The notes beneath the pieces are model-generated. The model searched no databases. It was not told the DNA's origin and was given only the letters and a program-made list of their open reading frames with translations. From assembly GCA_001038565.1 (NCBI GenBank), contig LFJO01000006.1:527713-591712 (forward strand): a DNA stretch of 64,000 bases. The letters are read 5' to 3'. This stretch comes from Alkalihalobacillus pseudalcaliphilus. Its GTDB lineage: Bacteria; Bacillota; Bacilli; Bacillales; Bacillaceae_D. A program made the position numbers and the translations under genes. Within the stretch, counting starts at the first letter, position 1, and each line of letters begins with the position of its first letter. Of this stretch, positions 19,966 to 30,197 are shown piece after piece.

Positions 19966-20208
19966 AGAGAAACGGTATGAGAGGACCCTTTGATTATACT
20001 TATTTTTTATTTCGGCATATTCGACACTTTTTATGCACATTTGAATCATTTTAAAGAACTTATTTTTTTGCCGATGTCTTTTGTTCTATTACCTTTCAGC
20101 TATTTTACAGTTTAGTAATGTTTACCATGAATTCATTGAATCTACTCGCATTATTCTGTGATAAGATGGGAGAGTCAGAGTTTGTTAGAAACAGCTTAGG
20201 GGTTTTGA

Positions 20209-21732
20209 ATGATGAGTTTAAAAATGAAATCATACGTACTATTAAGTTTATTTGGTATTTTAACTTTATTAATTGCTATCCATCAATTTTCTCCATCTAT
20301 AGGTGTCGCAACCAATAGTGTACAAACAGATATTAATTATGAAAGTAGATACGCTGGGTTGGATATAGAATTTGTATCCAAACACAGTGAAGATTACACA
20401 ACCTCTATAAGTAAACCAGTTACGAGTAGCCAGAAGGTAAATGAAAAGATTGAAGCGTGGTTAACAGAGCAAGAAGAGCAGTTTTTAGAAGACGTACATA
20501 AGCTTAAATCGAGTGGTACACTTGATGTTCAAGCCAATCTAAATATCCAATTGGAGACGAATCCATTAGCCGAACAACAGTATCATTTATTATTTCATGT
20601 TTATCAATTTATGGGCGGTGCCAATGGACAGGAGTCACTACATAGTTTGACAGTTGATGTTGCTTCTGGGAAATTGATTACAATTGAGCAAATTTTGGAC
20701 ACAAACCATGTACAATTTACCGACATACATACTTTGCTAGTTAATGCTCTCATTGAAGAAGGTATTGACGACATCTACCAAGAGGAGTTGTCTACGACTA
20801 TGAACAACCCTTCCTTATGGACATGGACAACAAACGAAGAAGGGCTCACTCTTCATTTTGACGAATACGAGATCGCCGCTGGTTCAAATGGACCCATTCA
20901 CGTAACGCTTCCTTTTGATGAAATCAGTGATTATATTAAAGACGACTGGAAAAGAGTCTGGGAGCTTGTAGAAGAAACTCCGACTGAGAGTGAGGAACAA
21001 GCTGAAGACGAACATCATTCAACCGATGTTCATGAGCCTGATCAAATAATTAAAGAAAAGGAAGAACAAGATCCACCTCAAGAAGATATCTTGTTTGAGC
21101 CTAACCAACTAGAAAAAGACGGTAAGTATATTGCTCTAACTTTTGATGATGGACCTCACCCTAGAATTACGCCTCAGATACTCGAAACGTTAGAAAGCTT
21201 TGATGCAAGAGCGACTTTCTATATGTTAGGCACACAAGTTGATTTCTATCCTGAGCTCGCTATAGAGGTTGCTTTATCAGGGCATGAAATTGGTAATCAT
21301 ACGATGAATCATATGAATATGACCACACTCAATCGGGAGCAATTAGTTAGAGAACTAGCTGATACGACGAGTATGATTGAGGAGGTTATTGGCATCACAC
21401 CAACGACAATGAGGCCTCCTTATGGCATCTATAATCAACAAGTCGTTGATGTTTCAACCGAATTAAATTTAGCGATAGTGAATTGGTCTGTCGACTCTGA
21501 AGATTGGAGAAGTCGTGAAGTTGGGGCCATTAAAGAGATGGTATTTAAAGACGCTGCCAATGGGCGTATTGTCCTTTTTCATGATATTCACCAAGCAACA
21601 GCCGATGCATTACCTGCTGTTATGGAGCAATTACAAGCAGAAGGTTATCAATTTGTGACAGTCTCTGAGCTTTTAGAACTAGAGCAGAGTAACCTCGATA
21701 TCGGACCACACAGCAGAAGAGTAATTGAATAA
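20209..21732 (+). CDS. PdaC-like peptidoglycan/polysaccharide deacetylase
   Basis: Membrane-anchored extracellular deacetylase, 507 residues. An N-terminal signal anchor spans about 8-28. A DUF4163/DUF3298-like domain (about 45-245) is followed by an acidic Glu-rich linker (255-300) and a NodB domain (305-490). NodB motifs: TFDDGPHP with catalytic Asp313 and Asp314, HEIGNHTMNH with His364 and His368, RPPYG, NWSVDSEDW and LFHDIH. The same architecture is found in B. subtilis PdaC, which deacetylates N-acetylmuramic acid. The start is ATGATG after TTAGGGG. It has its own terminator and is the only plus-strand gene in this part. Confidence 0.88.
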   Translation: MMSLKMKSYVLLSLFGILTLLIAIHQFSPSIGVATNSVQTDINYESRYAGLDIEFVSKHSEDYTTSISKPVTSSQKVNEKIEAWLTEQEEQFLEDVHKLKSSGTLDVQANLNIQLETNPLAEQQYHLLFHVYQFMGGANGQESLHSLTVDVASGKLITIEQILDTNHVQFTDIHTLLVNALIEEGIDDIYQEELSTTMNNPSLWTWTTNEEGLTLHFDEYEIAAGSNGPIHVTLPFDEISDYIKDDWKRVWELVEETPTESEEQAEDEHHSTDVHEPDQIIKEKEEQDPPQEDILFEPNQLEKDGKYIALTFDDGPHPRITPQILETLESFDARATFYMLGTQVDFYPELAIEVALSGHEIGNHTMNHMNMTTLNREQLVRELADTTSMIEEVIGITPTTMRPPYGIYNQQVVDVSTELNLAIVNWSVDSEDWRSREVGAIKEMVFKDAANGRIVLFHDIHQATADALPAVMEQLQAEGYQFVTVSELLELEQSNLDIGPHSRRVIE

Positions 21733-21774
21733 AAGTGAGATGATTGGTAAAATATTTCCTTAAATTATATTTTT

Positions 21775-21819
21775 GGCAAGCCATCTAGTTTGATAGGAAA
21801 CTAGATGGCTTGCCTTTTT
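21775..21819 (+). terminator. Terminator of the pdaC-like gene
   Basis: A 17-bp perfect stem (21775-21791 with 21798-21814) with loop GATAGG, followed by TTTTT on the plus strand. Confidence 0.95.
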
Positions 21820-21937
21820 CGGTTTCCATTTCTATTCCTCATTCTTGACCGTTTTGAAAATAACTCACTTTTTTCAGTGAATCTCCAGCGAGATGTTGCT
21901 TGTTTTTCTCTTAATACCCACTACTTTTTAACACGAT

Positions 21938-21983
21938 CAAAAAAGTCTACTGATTAACCTTTTGAAAGGTGTTCAGTAGACTT
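21938..21983 (-). terminator. Terminator after yerC
   Basis: AAGTCTACTGA and TCAGTAGACTT form the outer stem with AACCTTTTGAAAGGT inside, followed by TTTTTT on the minus strand. Confidence 0.85.
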
Positions 21984-21988
21984 ACCTA

Positions 21989-22297
21989 TTATTCTTCGAT
22001 CGTTTGTTGTTCCTTCACACGATCCAACGTCATTTTATAACCGTCATTGCCATAATTTAAACAACGCTTTACTCTTGAAATTGTTGCTGTACTTGCACCT
22101 GTTTCTGTTTCAATTTTATGGTATGTATAGCCTTCTTGAAGCATGCGGGCAACCTCTAAGCGCTGAGCTAATGATTGAATCTCATTAATTGTACATAAAT
22201 CATCAAAAAATTCATAACACTCCTCTAGGTCTTTTAGAGAGAGAATTGCATGAAACAATTGGTCAAGCTCTTTTCCTCTTAATTTATTTATTTGCAC
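21989..22297 (-). CDS. yerC: YerC/YecD family TrpR-like protein
   Basis: Small helical DNA-binding protein, 102 residues, of the TrpR-like superfamily. The helix-turn-helix region runs through SLAQRLEVARMLQEG and ETGASTATISRVKRCLNYGND. It is conserved in Bacillaceae. A tryptophan repressor function has not been shown for this group and is not implied. It lies just downstream of yerB with its own terminator. The regulated genes are unknown. Confidence 0.9.
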   Translation of the reverse strand: MQINKLRGKELDQLFHAILSLKDLEECYEFFDDLCTINEIQSLAQRLEVARMLQEGYTYHKIETETGASTATISRVKRCLNYGNDGYKMTLDRVKEQQTIEE

Positions 22298-22348
22298 TAA
22301 AAAGCACCCTTTCTCTTTTTAATCTTTAAAGCAGCCTACACTAATCCC

Positions 22349-23386
22349 TTAATACGCGACACTCCCTGAAATTCCAGGAGAATGGGGAATGATATTAATC
22401 CAAGTTTGACCTTTAGCAAATGGGATGATTTCACCATTTTTAATTGGAAGGATACGCCCACCTTCATTTACCCACTCAAGCTCTTGCATTTTACCTCGAT
22501 GAATGAGTAAAGCCTTACCACCTGATTCGAGATCAACTGCTCTTCTTCCTGCCTGATCTAAAATTTCGTGCTCTGCTTCAATAATAAATAGATTCGATAC
22601 CTCTATGGCTTCACCTGTTTCATAATCAACCGTTTGTTGGTTATTATGCCTTGTATAGGAAGCCTGAGATTCATCGTAGCGATAGTGGACATCATATAAA
22701 TTTAAATAGTTAATCGTTATATCTTGTGCTTCTATGCCCTCTACCGTTTCATTATCCTCTAAAAACGTCAGAGGTTCAACCTCTGCTTCTAAAGAGAGCT
22801 GCTCTAACTCCACTCCCTCTAAAAACTGTTGCCAGTTTAAATACGAATTATGAGGGGCTTTCCGTCCGGCATAACGTTCAAATAACGTACCGTCATAAGA
22901 GATCCCGTTGAGATATTCAGTCGTACCAGTGGTTAATACCGTCTCAGCTGCTGGGCTCCAACCGTGGATGACCATTAGTGCCTCATAGCCATCAGCCAAA
23001 TCTACAAAATACGGTCTCGCACTACGAATAGGCCCTATCCTCTCTGGCTGCTGACTTTGATATAAAGCAACAAATCGAGTTACTTCAAATTCAGCTAATA
23101 CTTCATAAACCATATCCGCTTCTAATAACCCCGATTGAGGTCTAGCAGCAGGAGAATTGTTAATAACTGCTGCTATTACTCGTTGATTGACATCACCTTC
23201 TGCTTCTAGACCCGTTAACGGATACGTTTTAGCTTCTTCCACTTTGTCTTTCTCACCTGATTGCTCGTTATCATCAGAAGGTGATTCATGTTCGTCTGGC
23301 GCTGTTTGCTCGGATGAATGATTACGATCATTACATCCACCTAATAGGATACATACAATAACAAGGAACCCTAACCATTTCTTCAT
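22349..23386 (-). CDS. yerB: DUF3048 lipoprotein YerB
   Basis: Exported lipoprotein of 345 residues with signal MKKWLGFLVIVCILLGGC (lipobox LGGC) and a Glu/Asp/Ser-rich linker. The following DUF3048 domain has the typical TGLEAEG, VINNSPAARPQSGL and PIRSARPYF stretches. The C-terminal part has WINIIPHSPG. Function is unknown; the gene is conserved next to yerA and yerC. The ATG at 23386 has GTGGAG 6 nt upstream. Confidence 0.9.
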   Translation of the reverse strand: MKKWLGFLVIVCILLGGCNDRNHSSEQTAPDEHESPSDDNEQSGEKDKVEEAKTYPLTGLEAEGDVNQRVIAAVINNSPAARPQSGLLEADMVYEVLAEFEVTRFVALYQSQQPERIGPIRSARPYFVDLADGYEALMVIHGWSPAAETVLTTGTTEYLNGISYDGTLFERYAGRKAPHNSYLNWQQFLEGVELEQLSLEAEVEPLTFLEDNETVEGIEAQDITINYLNLYDVHYRYDESQASYTRHNNQQTVDYETGEAIEVSNLFIIEAEHEILDQAGRRAVDLESGGKALLIHRGKMQELEWVNEGGRILPIKNGEIIPFAKGQTWINIIPHSPGISGSVAY

Positions 23387-23424
23387 ATCAATCTCCACAA
23401 CCTTTTGTAAGTTCTTAAAGTAAC

Positions 23425-25179
23425 TTAACGCATAATTGCTGGAAAGAGGACGGCTTTCTTTTTCACATCATAAATACCATTTTGCGTTAAGCGAATATAC
23501 GGTAAATGTGTGGAAGAAAAGAAGAGTAGACTATAAATCGGATCCTCATGTTGATAGCCACGATCCTTTAATAGCTGAACGAGATGTTTTTCTTCTTCCA
23601 TGATTCTTTCCATGGGTTTATTAGACATCATCCCTAGTAACGGCAGTTCAATATTACCAATAATCTCGCCTTTCTCCGCTAAGACAATGCCGCCACCCTG
23701 CTGCTTCATCTGCCTAAACGCACAAACCATATCAGGAATGCTTTTACCAATTAACATAACATCACCAGCGTTATTATAAGAGCTGGCTAATCCTGAAACT
23801 TGATTAGCAAATCCTTTAATCATCGTATTTACTTGCCACTTACCGTTACGATCAATCAGAGCACAGAAGCTTTCGTCATGTTCCGTACTTAAATGCTTGG
23901 TCGCAGAATCAATTGAGATATGATACGGTTTCAAAATAACCGCATTAGCCATTTCAATACCCATTGGCATCGAGAAATGAAGCTCATCTTCATGTAAATC
24001 CCAATTGTATTTGACCTCGCTTACCCCGTAATTTTCCCACGGGAAATCAAGGTCTGCTTGGATAAGTTGCTCGTCCTTCACAATCCACTGTCCTTTGGCT
24101 AATACAGAGGTTGGCGTCGGCTGATCCTCCGCCTTTAAAAAGTTGAGGTTTGCCATTCTTCCTGGAGCAATCAGACCATGCTTATTTTCAAAATTATAGT
24201 AACGTGCCACATTATAAGAAGCCATATTATAGGCCTCTATCGGTGGAACTCCATGATCAATAGCAATCTGTATCAGATGATTCATCACGCCAGCTTCATA
24301 GAAAGAAGGCGGAGAACCATCGGTTGTCATAAAACAACGATCAAAATTCTCTAATCCAAGGCCTTGAAGCTCTTGAATCATTTTCTCCAAATCAGGTCGA
24401 ATCGATGAATGGCGCAACGATGTGTAATAACCCATATTAATTCTCATAAGTGCATCCTTACCACTCATCGATTCATGATCAGCTGTTACACCAACTAAAG
24501 CCATTTGTGTTAGCGTCTTTTCAGAGGCTCCAGGAAAATGCCCTTCAATCGGCTTTCGTAAACGTTGTGTTTCTTGAATCCAATGCAGAATCGAATCATC
24601 GCCATTTAATACTTTTGGCCATGAAGTCAGCTCCCCGCCTTGGACAACAAGGTGATGTTCAAGCCATTCCTTCATTTTTGAATTAGATATAACATCTTCA
24701 CTGGATAATTCCGTTTGAGCGTCATAACGAGACCACCAGTACATCGAGGTTGGTGCCGTATCTAATTCACTTATCAAAGAAAGCGCTTTCTTTTTTTCGA
24801 GACTTAATAAAAAGATTAAGTTATCACTTACTAATGTTGTTGTACCTGTTTGTGATGCATACTTTGCAAAGCTCAGGGGATTATATAATTGATACGGATG
24901 AACGTGATGCTCGATATATCCAGGGACAATAAATTGATTTGTACAATCAACAATTTCTGTATCATTTAATAAAGTCGGCATCTTTTCACCAACATAAACA
25001 ATCGTATCTTCCAAAATCCATATATTTGCTTTAAGCCAAGCTTGACGTGCTTGATTCAAATAAGTTGCATTCTTTAAAACAAGTGATGGAGCTTTCTCAC
25101 CTTTAACAACAGCAAGCTGATGGCGAAGCTTTTTTTTGGTTGATCGGTTAATTCTCTCAGCCATAGGTTTATCACTCAT
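23425..25179 (-). CDS. yerA: Putative adenine deaminase YerA (amidohydrolase family)
   Basis: Member of the adenine deaminase family, 584 residues, about the same length and domain order as the Ade protein at 17324-19060. It has the first metal motif variant EHHVHPYQLYNP, then EGHFPGA and FMTTDGSPPS. Whether it deaminates adenine or another purine-like compound is not settled for the family. It starts 245 bp beyond the purine operon end, after the intervening DUF2892 gene on the other strand. Confidence 0.85.
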   Translation of the reverse strand: MSDKPMAERINRSTKKKLRHQLAVVKGEKAPSLVLKNATYLNQARQAWLKANIWILEDTIVYVGEKMPTLLNDTEIVDCTNQFIVPGYIEHHVHPYQLYNPLSFAKYASQTGTTTLVSDNLIFLLSLEKKKALSLISELDTAPTSMYWWSRYDAQTELSSEDVISNSKMKEWLEHHLVVQGGELTSWPKVLNGDDSILHWIQETQRLRKPIEGHFPGASEKTLTQMALVGVTADHESMSGKDALMRINMGYYTSLRHSSIRPDLEKMIQELQGLGLENFDRCFMTTDGSPPSFYEAGVMNHLIQIAIDHGVPPIEAYNMASYNVARYYNFENKHGLIAPGRMANLNFLKAEDQPTPTSVLAKGQWIVKDEQLIQADLDFPWENYGVSEVKYNWDLHEDELHFSMPMGIEMANAVILKPYHISIDSATKHLSTEHDESFCALIDRNGKWQVNTMIKGFANQVSGLASSYNNAGDVMLIGKSIPDMVCAFRQMKQQGGGIVLAEKGEIIGNIELPLLGMMSNKPMERIMEEEKHLVQLLKDRGYQHEDPIYSLLFFSSTHLPYIRLTQNGIYDVKKKAVLFPAIMR

Positions 25180-25359
25180 TTCTCCAATCGGTTTTTTCTA
25201 TAGTACCATAGAATGGGAAAAAAATTAGCAGTTATGTTATATGTTTTTACACAAAATTTAAAAAGTCAAGACTTTGTCACATTAATTAACGAAAGGTTCT
25301 ACAGTTACTACCATTTCTCTACTCGATCATACCTAATTTTATGAAGGAGGTACAAGAAC

Positions 25360-25587
25360 ATGAGACCAAATATCGGGACTGTTGATGCATTAATACGTAT
25401 TACAATCGGGTTTGTTTTACTAGCATGGACTGCGTCAAAAAGCCAACAAAGAATGTGTCATCGCTTTCCTTTTTTCACAGGGCTAATGGGAGCATTAAAA
25501 GTCGCTGAAGGGATAACGAGGTTTTGCCCCGTTTATTATGTATGTAAGAAGAATCAAAAGCAAAGGCACCAACCATTCTCTCACTAA
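25360..25587 (+). CDS. DUF2892 (YgaP-type) membrane protein
   Basis: Protein of 75 residues with the N-terminal signature MRPNIGTVDALIRITIGFVLLAW and a second hydrophobic segment LMGALKVAEGITRFCPVYYVC, typical of the inner-membrane DUF2892 domain. A strong GAAGGAGG ribosome binding site precedes the ATG. Two late cysteines are in the usual place. The domain also occurs fused to rhodanese. Function is unknown here. Confidence 0.82.
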   Translation: MRPNIGTVDALIRITIGFVLLAWTASKSQQRMCHRFPFFTGLMGALKVAEGITRFCPVYYVCKKNQKQRHQPFSH

Positions 25588-25607
25588 TCCTACGAGCACA
25601 TGAATAA

Positions 25608-25645
25608 ACAGTATGGGTTCATGTATATGTGCTCCCATACTGTAC
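25608..25645. terminator. Hairpin between convergent DUF2892 gene and purD
   Basis: ACAGTATGGG pairs with CCCATACTGT around a 16-nt loop that can itself pair (CATGTATATG). Flanking T tracts are weak on both sides, so efficiency is doubtful, but it is the only candidate terminator for the purine operon. Confidence 0.5.
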
Positions 25646-25675
25646 TATTCGCAAGTGCTCTAGGAATTTCCTTTA

Positions 25676-26950
25676 TTATTTTAAAGATGTTGCTGATTGG
25701 ATTGCTTTTTCGCCAATATCATTTCGATAAAATAAACCATCAGATTGTATCTGGCTTGCTGCTACGTAAGCCTGCTCTTTCGCCTCTGCAATCGTTGGAC
25801 CTCTTCCAGCTACTAATAAAACTCGTCCACCATTTGTTAACCATTTGTTATGTTTCAATTCTGTTCCTGCATGAAATAGAAGATGTGGCTCTTTCATTTG
25901 TTCAATCCCTTTAATCTCTATCCCTTTTTCATACTGCTTAGGATAGCCTTTACTTGCGAGCACAACCCCTAAGACAGCATCTTCAGACCAAACTAATGGA
26001 GGAATCTCACCCGCTAATAAAGTTTGTAAAACCTCAAATAGATCAGACTCAAGCCGCGGTAAAACTACTTGAGTTTCCGGATCGCCAAAGCGCACGTTAA
26101 ACTCAATCACCTTTGGACCTGTTGCCGTCATCATTAACCCCGCATATAAAATGCCTGTAAAGGCACGTCCTTCACTAATCATGGCCTCAGCCATCGGTTG
26201 TAAAATCTCAGCCACAGCCCTTTGTACATCTTCATCTGTAAATTGTGGAACTGGTGAATAGGCACCCATGCCACCTGTGTTTGGACCTTGATCATGATCA
26301 TAGGCACGCTTATGGTCCTGTGCACCTACCATTGGCACGACTAAATCACCATGGACAAAAGCCATTAATGAGAGCTCTTCACCATCTAGGTACTCCTCAA
26401 TCACTACCGAAGCACCCGCTGCTCCAAATTGATTATCTAATAACATAGACTTCAGTGCTTCAATGGCTTCTTCTTCTGTTAAAGCAACAACCACACCTTT
26501 ACCTGCCGCTAATCCATCGGCTTTAATGACAATTGGTGCTCCTCGTTCTTTGACATATGCCGCTGCTTGCTCATAATTTGAAAAGCAGCGGTAGGAACCT
26601 GTTGGAATTTGATATTTTTCCATGATTTCTTTGGCAAAGCCTTTACTGCCTTCAAGTAAGGCAGCCTCTTTACTTGGACCAAAGGTAGGGATTCCCTCCA
26701 ATTGAAACCTATCAACTAGTCCTGCTAATAAAGGGGCTTCCGGTCCAACAAAGACAAGCTCCACTTCATTTTTTAATGCAAAATGAACAAGCTCCTCGTG
26801 GTTATCTTCACTGATTGGTACTCTCTTCGCTACATCCGTCATCCCTGAATTGCCAGGAGCAACAAACACGTTAGTCACATGTTCACTTTTTGAAAATTTC
26901 CAAGCAATCGTATGCTCACGCCCGCCACTACCAATTACGAGTACATTCAT
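25676..26950 (-). CDS. purD: Phosphoribosylamine-glycine ligase
   Basis: Purine step 2: ATP-dependent joining of glycine to phosphoribosylamine. ATP-grasp enzyme of 424 residues with N-terminal VLVIGSGGREH, central ADGLAAGKGV (ATP binding) and metal-binding EFNVRFGDPE. It is the last gene of the operon, 33 bp after purH. Confidence 0.98.
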   Translation of the reverse strand: MNVLVIGSGGREHTIAWKFSKSEHVTNVFVAPGNSGMTDVAKRVPISEDNHEELVHFALKNEVELVFVGPEAPLLAGLVDRFQLEGIPTFGPSKEAALLEGSKGFAKEIMEKYQIPTGSYRCFSNYEQAAAYVKERGAPIVIKADGLAAGKGVVVALTEEEAIEALKSMLLDNQFGAAGASVVIEEYLDGEELSLMAFVHGDLVVPMVGAQDHKRAYDHDQGPNTGGMGAYSPVPQFTDEDVQRAVAEILQPMAEAMISEGRAFTGILYAGLMMTATGPKVIEFNVRFGDPETQVVLPRLESDLFEVLQTLLAGEIPPLVWSEDAVLGVVLASKGYPKQYEKGIEIKGIEQMKEPHLLFHAGTELKHNKWLTNGGRVLLVAGRGPTIAEAKEQAYVAASQIQSDGLFYRNDIGEKAIQSATSLK

Positions 26951-26983
26951 CGTTTTGCCCCCTTTGGTCTTACATTTTTCTCA

Positions 26984-28519
26984 TTAATGTTTAAAATGCC
27001 TTACACCGGTAAATACCATCGCCATACCATACTCGTTCGCTTTATCAATCGAAACTTGATCTTTGATGGAGCCACCTGGTTGAATGATTGCTGTCACACC
27101 TGCCTTGGCTGCTGCTTCAACCGTATCACCCATTGGGAAAAAGGCATCTGAACCAAGAACGGAACCAACAGACCGCTCGCCAGCTTGCTCAATCGCTATT
27201 TTGGCAGCACCGACACGATTCATTTGACCAGCACCAATACCGACTGTCATTTCATCATTGGTTAAGACAATTGCATTGGATTTCACATGTTTGACTACAT
27301 TCCAAGCTAATTGTAATGCCTTCCATTCAAGGTCCGTTGGCTCTCTTTTTGTCACAACTTCTACCTGTGCATCTGCTAAGCCAAAACGGTCTTCATCTTG
27401 AATAAGTAAACCACCATGTATAGAAGTAATCACTCGTTCTTTCTTTATTTCTGCTTGTGTATCAATGGTTAAGAGACGGAGATTTTTCTTTTTTGTTAAA
27501 ATCGTTAGAGCAGCCTCACTAAACGAAGGAGCAATAATAATCTCTAGGAATATCTCATTTAATTGTATCGCGGTCACCTCATCAACTTCACGGTTTAACG
27601 CAATGATGCCTCCAAAAATGGAGACAGAATCTGCTTCATAAGCAGAGGAGAACGCCTCGAGAATCGTCGCCCCGGTTCCAACACCACAAGGGTTCATATG
27701 CTTTACAGCAACGGCGGCCGGCACATCGAACTCTTTCACGATCGCCAAAACTGCATCTGCATCTTTTATATTATTATAGGAAAGCTCTTTCCCATGAAGT
27801 TGGTTCGCTTTAGCAATTGAATGGTGATCAGCTAATGGCTTCTCGTAAAATACAGCTTTTTGGTGAGGATTTTCACCATATCGAAGGTCTTGTTTTTTCG
27901 TATATGTAACGGTTAATGATTCGGGTGATTCCTCTCCTACAACATTGGTTAAATATTCGGCAATTAGCGCATCATAACTGGCTGTATGACGGAAAACTTT
28001 CGCAGCTAACCGTTGGCGTGTAGAAAAAGTCATTTCTCCAGTAGAAAGCTCTTCAAGCACAGTGCCATAATCTTTTGGGTCGACTACAACCGTGACAAAG
28101 CGGTGGTTTTTAGCAGCTGAACGTAACATACTTGGTCCACCAATATCAATATTTTCAATAGCCATATCTAAGGTTGCCTCTGGCTTTTCAATGGTTTGTT
28201 GAAAAGGATATAAATTAACACAGACGAGGTCAATAGGAGCAATCTCATGTTGCTGCAGTGCTTCTACATGTTCTTCTTTATCACGAATGGCTAAAAGCCC
28301 TCCATGAATATTCGGGTGAAGTGTTTTTACACGACCATCCATAATCTCTGGAAAACCTGTCACTTCCGAAATACCTGTCACTGATATACCCGCGTTTTGA
28401 ATCGCTGCTTTTGTTCCACCCGTAGAGACGATTTCAAATCCAAGATCAACAAGACCTTGAACGAATTCAAGCACTCCCTCTTTATTGGACACACTTACTA
28501 ACGCTCGTTTATTAGCCAT
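26984..28519 (-). CDS. purH: Bifunctional AICAR formyltransferase / IMP cyclohydrolase
   Basis: Last two steps to IMP. 511 residues: an N-terminal MGS-like IMP cyclohydrolase domain (about 1-150, with [10 protein letters not shown]) and a C-terminal AICAR transformylase domain with [11 protein letters not shown]. The ATG at 28519 was chosen because GAGGGAGAG lies just before it. It overlaps the end of purN by 8 bp, which implies coupled translation. Confidence 0.98.
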   Translation of the reverse strand: MANKRALVSVSNKEGVLEFVQGLVDLGFEIVSTGGTKAAIQNAGISVTGISEVTGFPEIMDGRVKTLHPNIHGGLLAIRDKEEHVEALQQHEIAPIDLVCVNLYPFQQTIEKPEATLDMAIENIDIGGPSMLRSAAKNHRFVTVVVDPKDYGTVLEELSTGEMTFSTRQRLAAKVFRHTASYDALIAEYLTNVVGEESPESLTVTYTKKQDLRYGENPHQKAVFYEKPLADHHSIAKANQLHGKELSYNNIKDADAVLAIVKEFDVPAAVAVKHMNPCGVGTGATILEAFSSAYEADSVSIFGGIIALNREVDEVTAIQLNEIFLEIIIAPSFSEAALTILTKKKNLRLLTIDTQAEIKKERVITSIHGGLLIQDEDRFGLADAQVEVVTKREPTDLEWKALQLAWNVVKHVKSNAIVLTNDEMTVGIGAGQMNRVGAAKIAIEQAGERSVGSVLGSDAFFPMGDTVEAAAKAGVTAIIQPGGSIKDQVSIDKANEYGMAMVFTGVRHFKH

Positions 28520-29102
28520 GATACTCTCCCTCCATACGCTTCTGCTCACATATCATTTGTAATGTTTGTGGATATAGTTGATGTTCTACAGCTTGTATTT
28601 TTCTTGTTAACGATTGTCTCGTTTCTCCATTTTCAATCCTTATAGCCTTTTGAGCGATAATAGGACCCGTGTCCATTCCTTCGTCAACATAATGGATGGT
28701 TACACCGGTCACTTTAACACCTGCATCCAAAGCTTGACCTATTGCATCAAGACCTGGGAATGATGGTAGAAGTGATGGGTGAATATTGACGATCTTCCCC
28801 TCAAATGCCTTCAATAAGGTCGGTCCTACTAAGCGCATATAACCAGCCAAAACGATAAAATCGATTTCAGCCTCTCTTAAGTGCCTGATGATTTGCTCTT
28901 CGTACTGTTGCTTGGAATCAAAGTTACGAGGCACACATTCATAAACAGGTATCTCTTTTTTTAACGCCCGTTCATTCACTTTTGCCCCCGGTTTATCACA
29001 AATAATAAAGGAGACTTCAGCCTCTAACAGCCCTGCTTTACTCGCCTCAATAATTGCTTCCGCGTTTGAACCGCGTCCTGAGGCAAAGATCGCCATCTTC
29101 AT
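28512..29102 (-). CDS. purN: Phosphoribosylglycinamide formyltransferase (10-formyl-THF dependent)
   Basis: Purine step 3: transfers formyl from 10-formyltetrahydrofolate to GAR. 196 residues with N-terminal [11 protein letters not shown], catalytic [10 protein letters not shown] with Asn just before it (NIHPS), and [16 protein letters not shown]. It overlaps purM by 4 bp and purH by 8 bp. Confidence 0.98.
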   Translation of the reverse strand: MKMAIFASGRGSNAEAIIEASKAGLLEAEVSFIICDKPGAKVNERALKKEIPVYECVPRNFDSKQQYEEQIIRHLREAEIDFIVLAGYMRLVGPTLLKAFEGKIVNIHPSLLPSFPGLDAIGQALDAGVKVTGVTIHYVDEGMDTGPIIAQKAIRIENGETRQSLTRKIQAVEHQLYPQTLQMICEQKRMEGEYHG

Positions 29103-30136
29103 CGGTCCAAGCCTCCAATAGTAATACTCGCTTCTTTATTCACTCGTCCAATTACAGTCGCCTTTTCCCCCTGTGCTTCTAGTACTTCCACCGTACGATC
29201 CGCTTCTGAAGCCGATACAACAACAGCCATACCTATGCCCATATTAAATGTTGAGAAAAGCTCTTTGTCAGACAGATTACCTTTTTCTTTTATGAGATCA
29301 AAAATCGATGGAATCGTCCATGTTATTTCCGGTATATCAATACCTAAGCCACCCGGCAGCATTCTTGGTAAATTTTCATAAAAGCCACCACCTGTAATAT
29401 GAGCGATACCCTTTACATCTACTTCATCTAATAACGATAAAATCGGTTTCACATAGATTCTCGTTGGTGTTAACAGCTCTTCGCCTAGACTTTTTGTAAA
29501 ACCCGCTAAGCTTTCGTATAAAGATAAACCAGCATCCTGAAGTAATACTTTACGAACTAAGGAAAAGCCATTACTATGTAGACCACTGGAAGCTAAGCCA
29601 ATTACCACATCGCCAACTTCTATTTCCTCACCTGTAATGAGTTTCGACTTTTCAACGGCACCTACAGCAAAACCAGCAATATCATACTCATCAGGACTGT
29701 ACATCCCTGGCATTTCTGCCGTTTCACCGCCAATTAACGCACACCCAGCCTGCTCTGCTCCATCTGCAACCCCCTGTACGATCGCTTCAATTTTATTAGG
29801 ATCAGCTTTTCCTAAGGCAAGATAGTCTAATAGATAAAGAGGCTCTGCCCCTTGAACCACGATATCATTCACACACATTGCAACGGCATCAATCCCAATC
29901 GTATCATGTTTATCCATCATAAAAGCAAGCAAAAGCTTCGTTCCAACTCCGTCTGTTCCTGAAACGAGCACGGGTTCTTTTAGCTGTAGGGCTGATAGAT
30001 CAAATAAGCCGCCAAACCCACCTAAGCCTCCCATGACTCCTTGTCTTGTTGTCCGTTCTACGTGTTGCTTCATTCGATTTACGGCTTCATAGCCCGCTTC
30101 TATATCAACACCAGCCTGTTTATACGCTTCAGACAT
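29099..30136 (-). CDS. purM: Phosphoribosylformylglycinamidine cyclo-ligase (AIR synthetase)
   Basis: Purine step 5, ATP-dependent ring closure to AIR. 345 residues of the PurM/PurL superfamily with [11 protein letters not shown], the glycine-rich [11 protein letters not shown] and [16 protein letters not shown]. The ATG at 30136 has AGGAGG 9 nt upstream; the longer open frame lacks such a site. Confidence 0.97.
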   Translation of the reverse strand: MSEAYKQAGVDIEAGYEAVNRMKQHVERTTRQGVMGGLGGFGGLFDLSALQLKEPVLVSGTDGVGTKLLLAFMMDKHDTIGIDAVAMCVNDIVVQGAEPLYLLDYLALGKADPNKIEAIVQGVADGAEQAGCALIGGETAEMPGMYSPDEYDIAGFAVGAVEKSKLITGEEIEVGDVVIGLASSGLHSNGFSLVRKVLLQDAGLSLYESLAGFTKSLGEELLTPTRIYVKPILSLLDEVDVKGIAHITGGGFYENLPRMLPGGLGIDIPEITWTIPSIFDLIKEKGNLSDKELFSTFNMGIGMAVVVSASEADRTVEVLEAQGEKATVIGRVNKEASITIGGLDR

Positions 30137-30197
30137 AACTAATTGCCTCCTAAAAATCCGTTCTTTCAATCTATGACTTCACCGCGAAGAATAACCT

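Noticed and set aside
19092..19980. Long open frames through array B2 (276 codons minus strand, 234 plus strand) encoding 17-residue repeats
   Set aside because: The 51-bp period keeps several frames open at once on both strands. There is no ribosome binding site, and variation between units is mostly non-synonymous, so this is repeat DNA.
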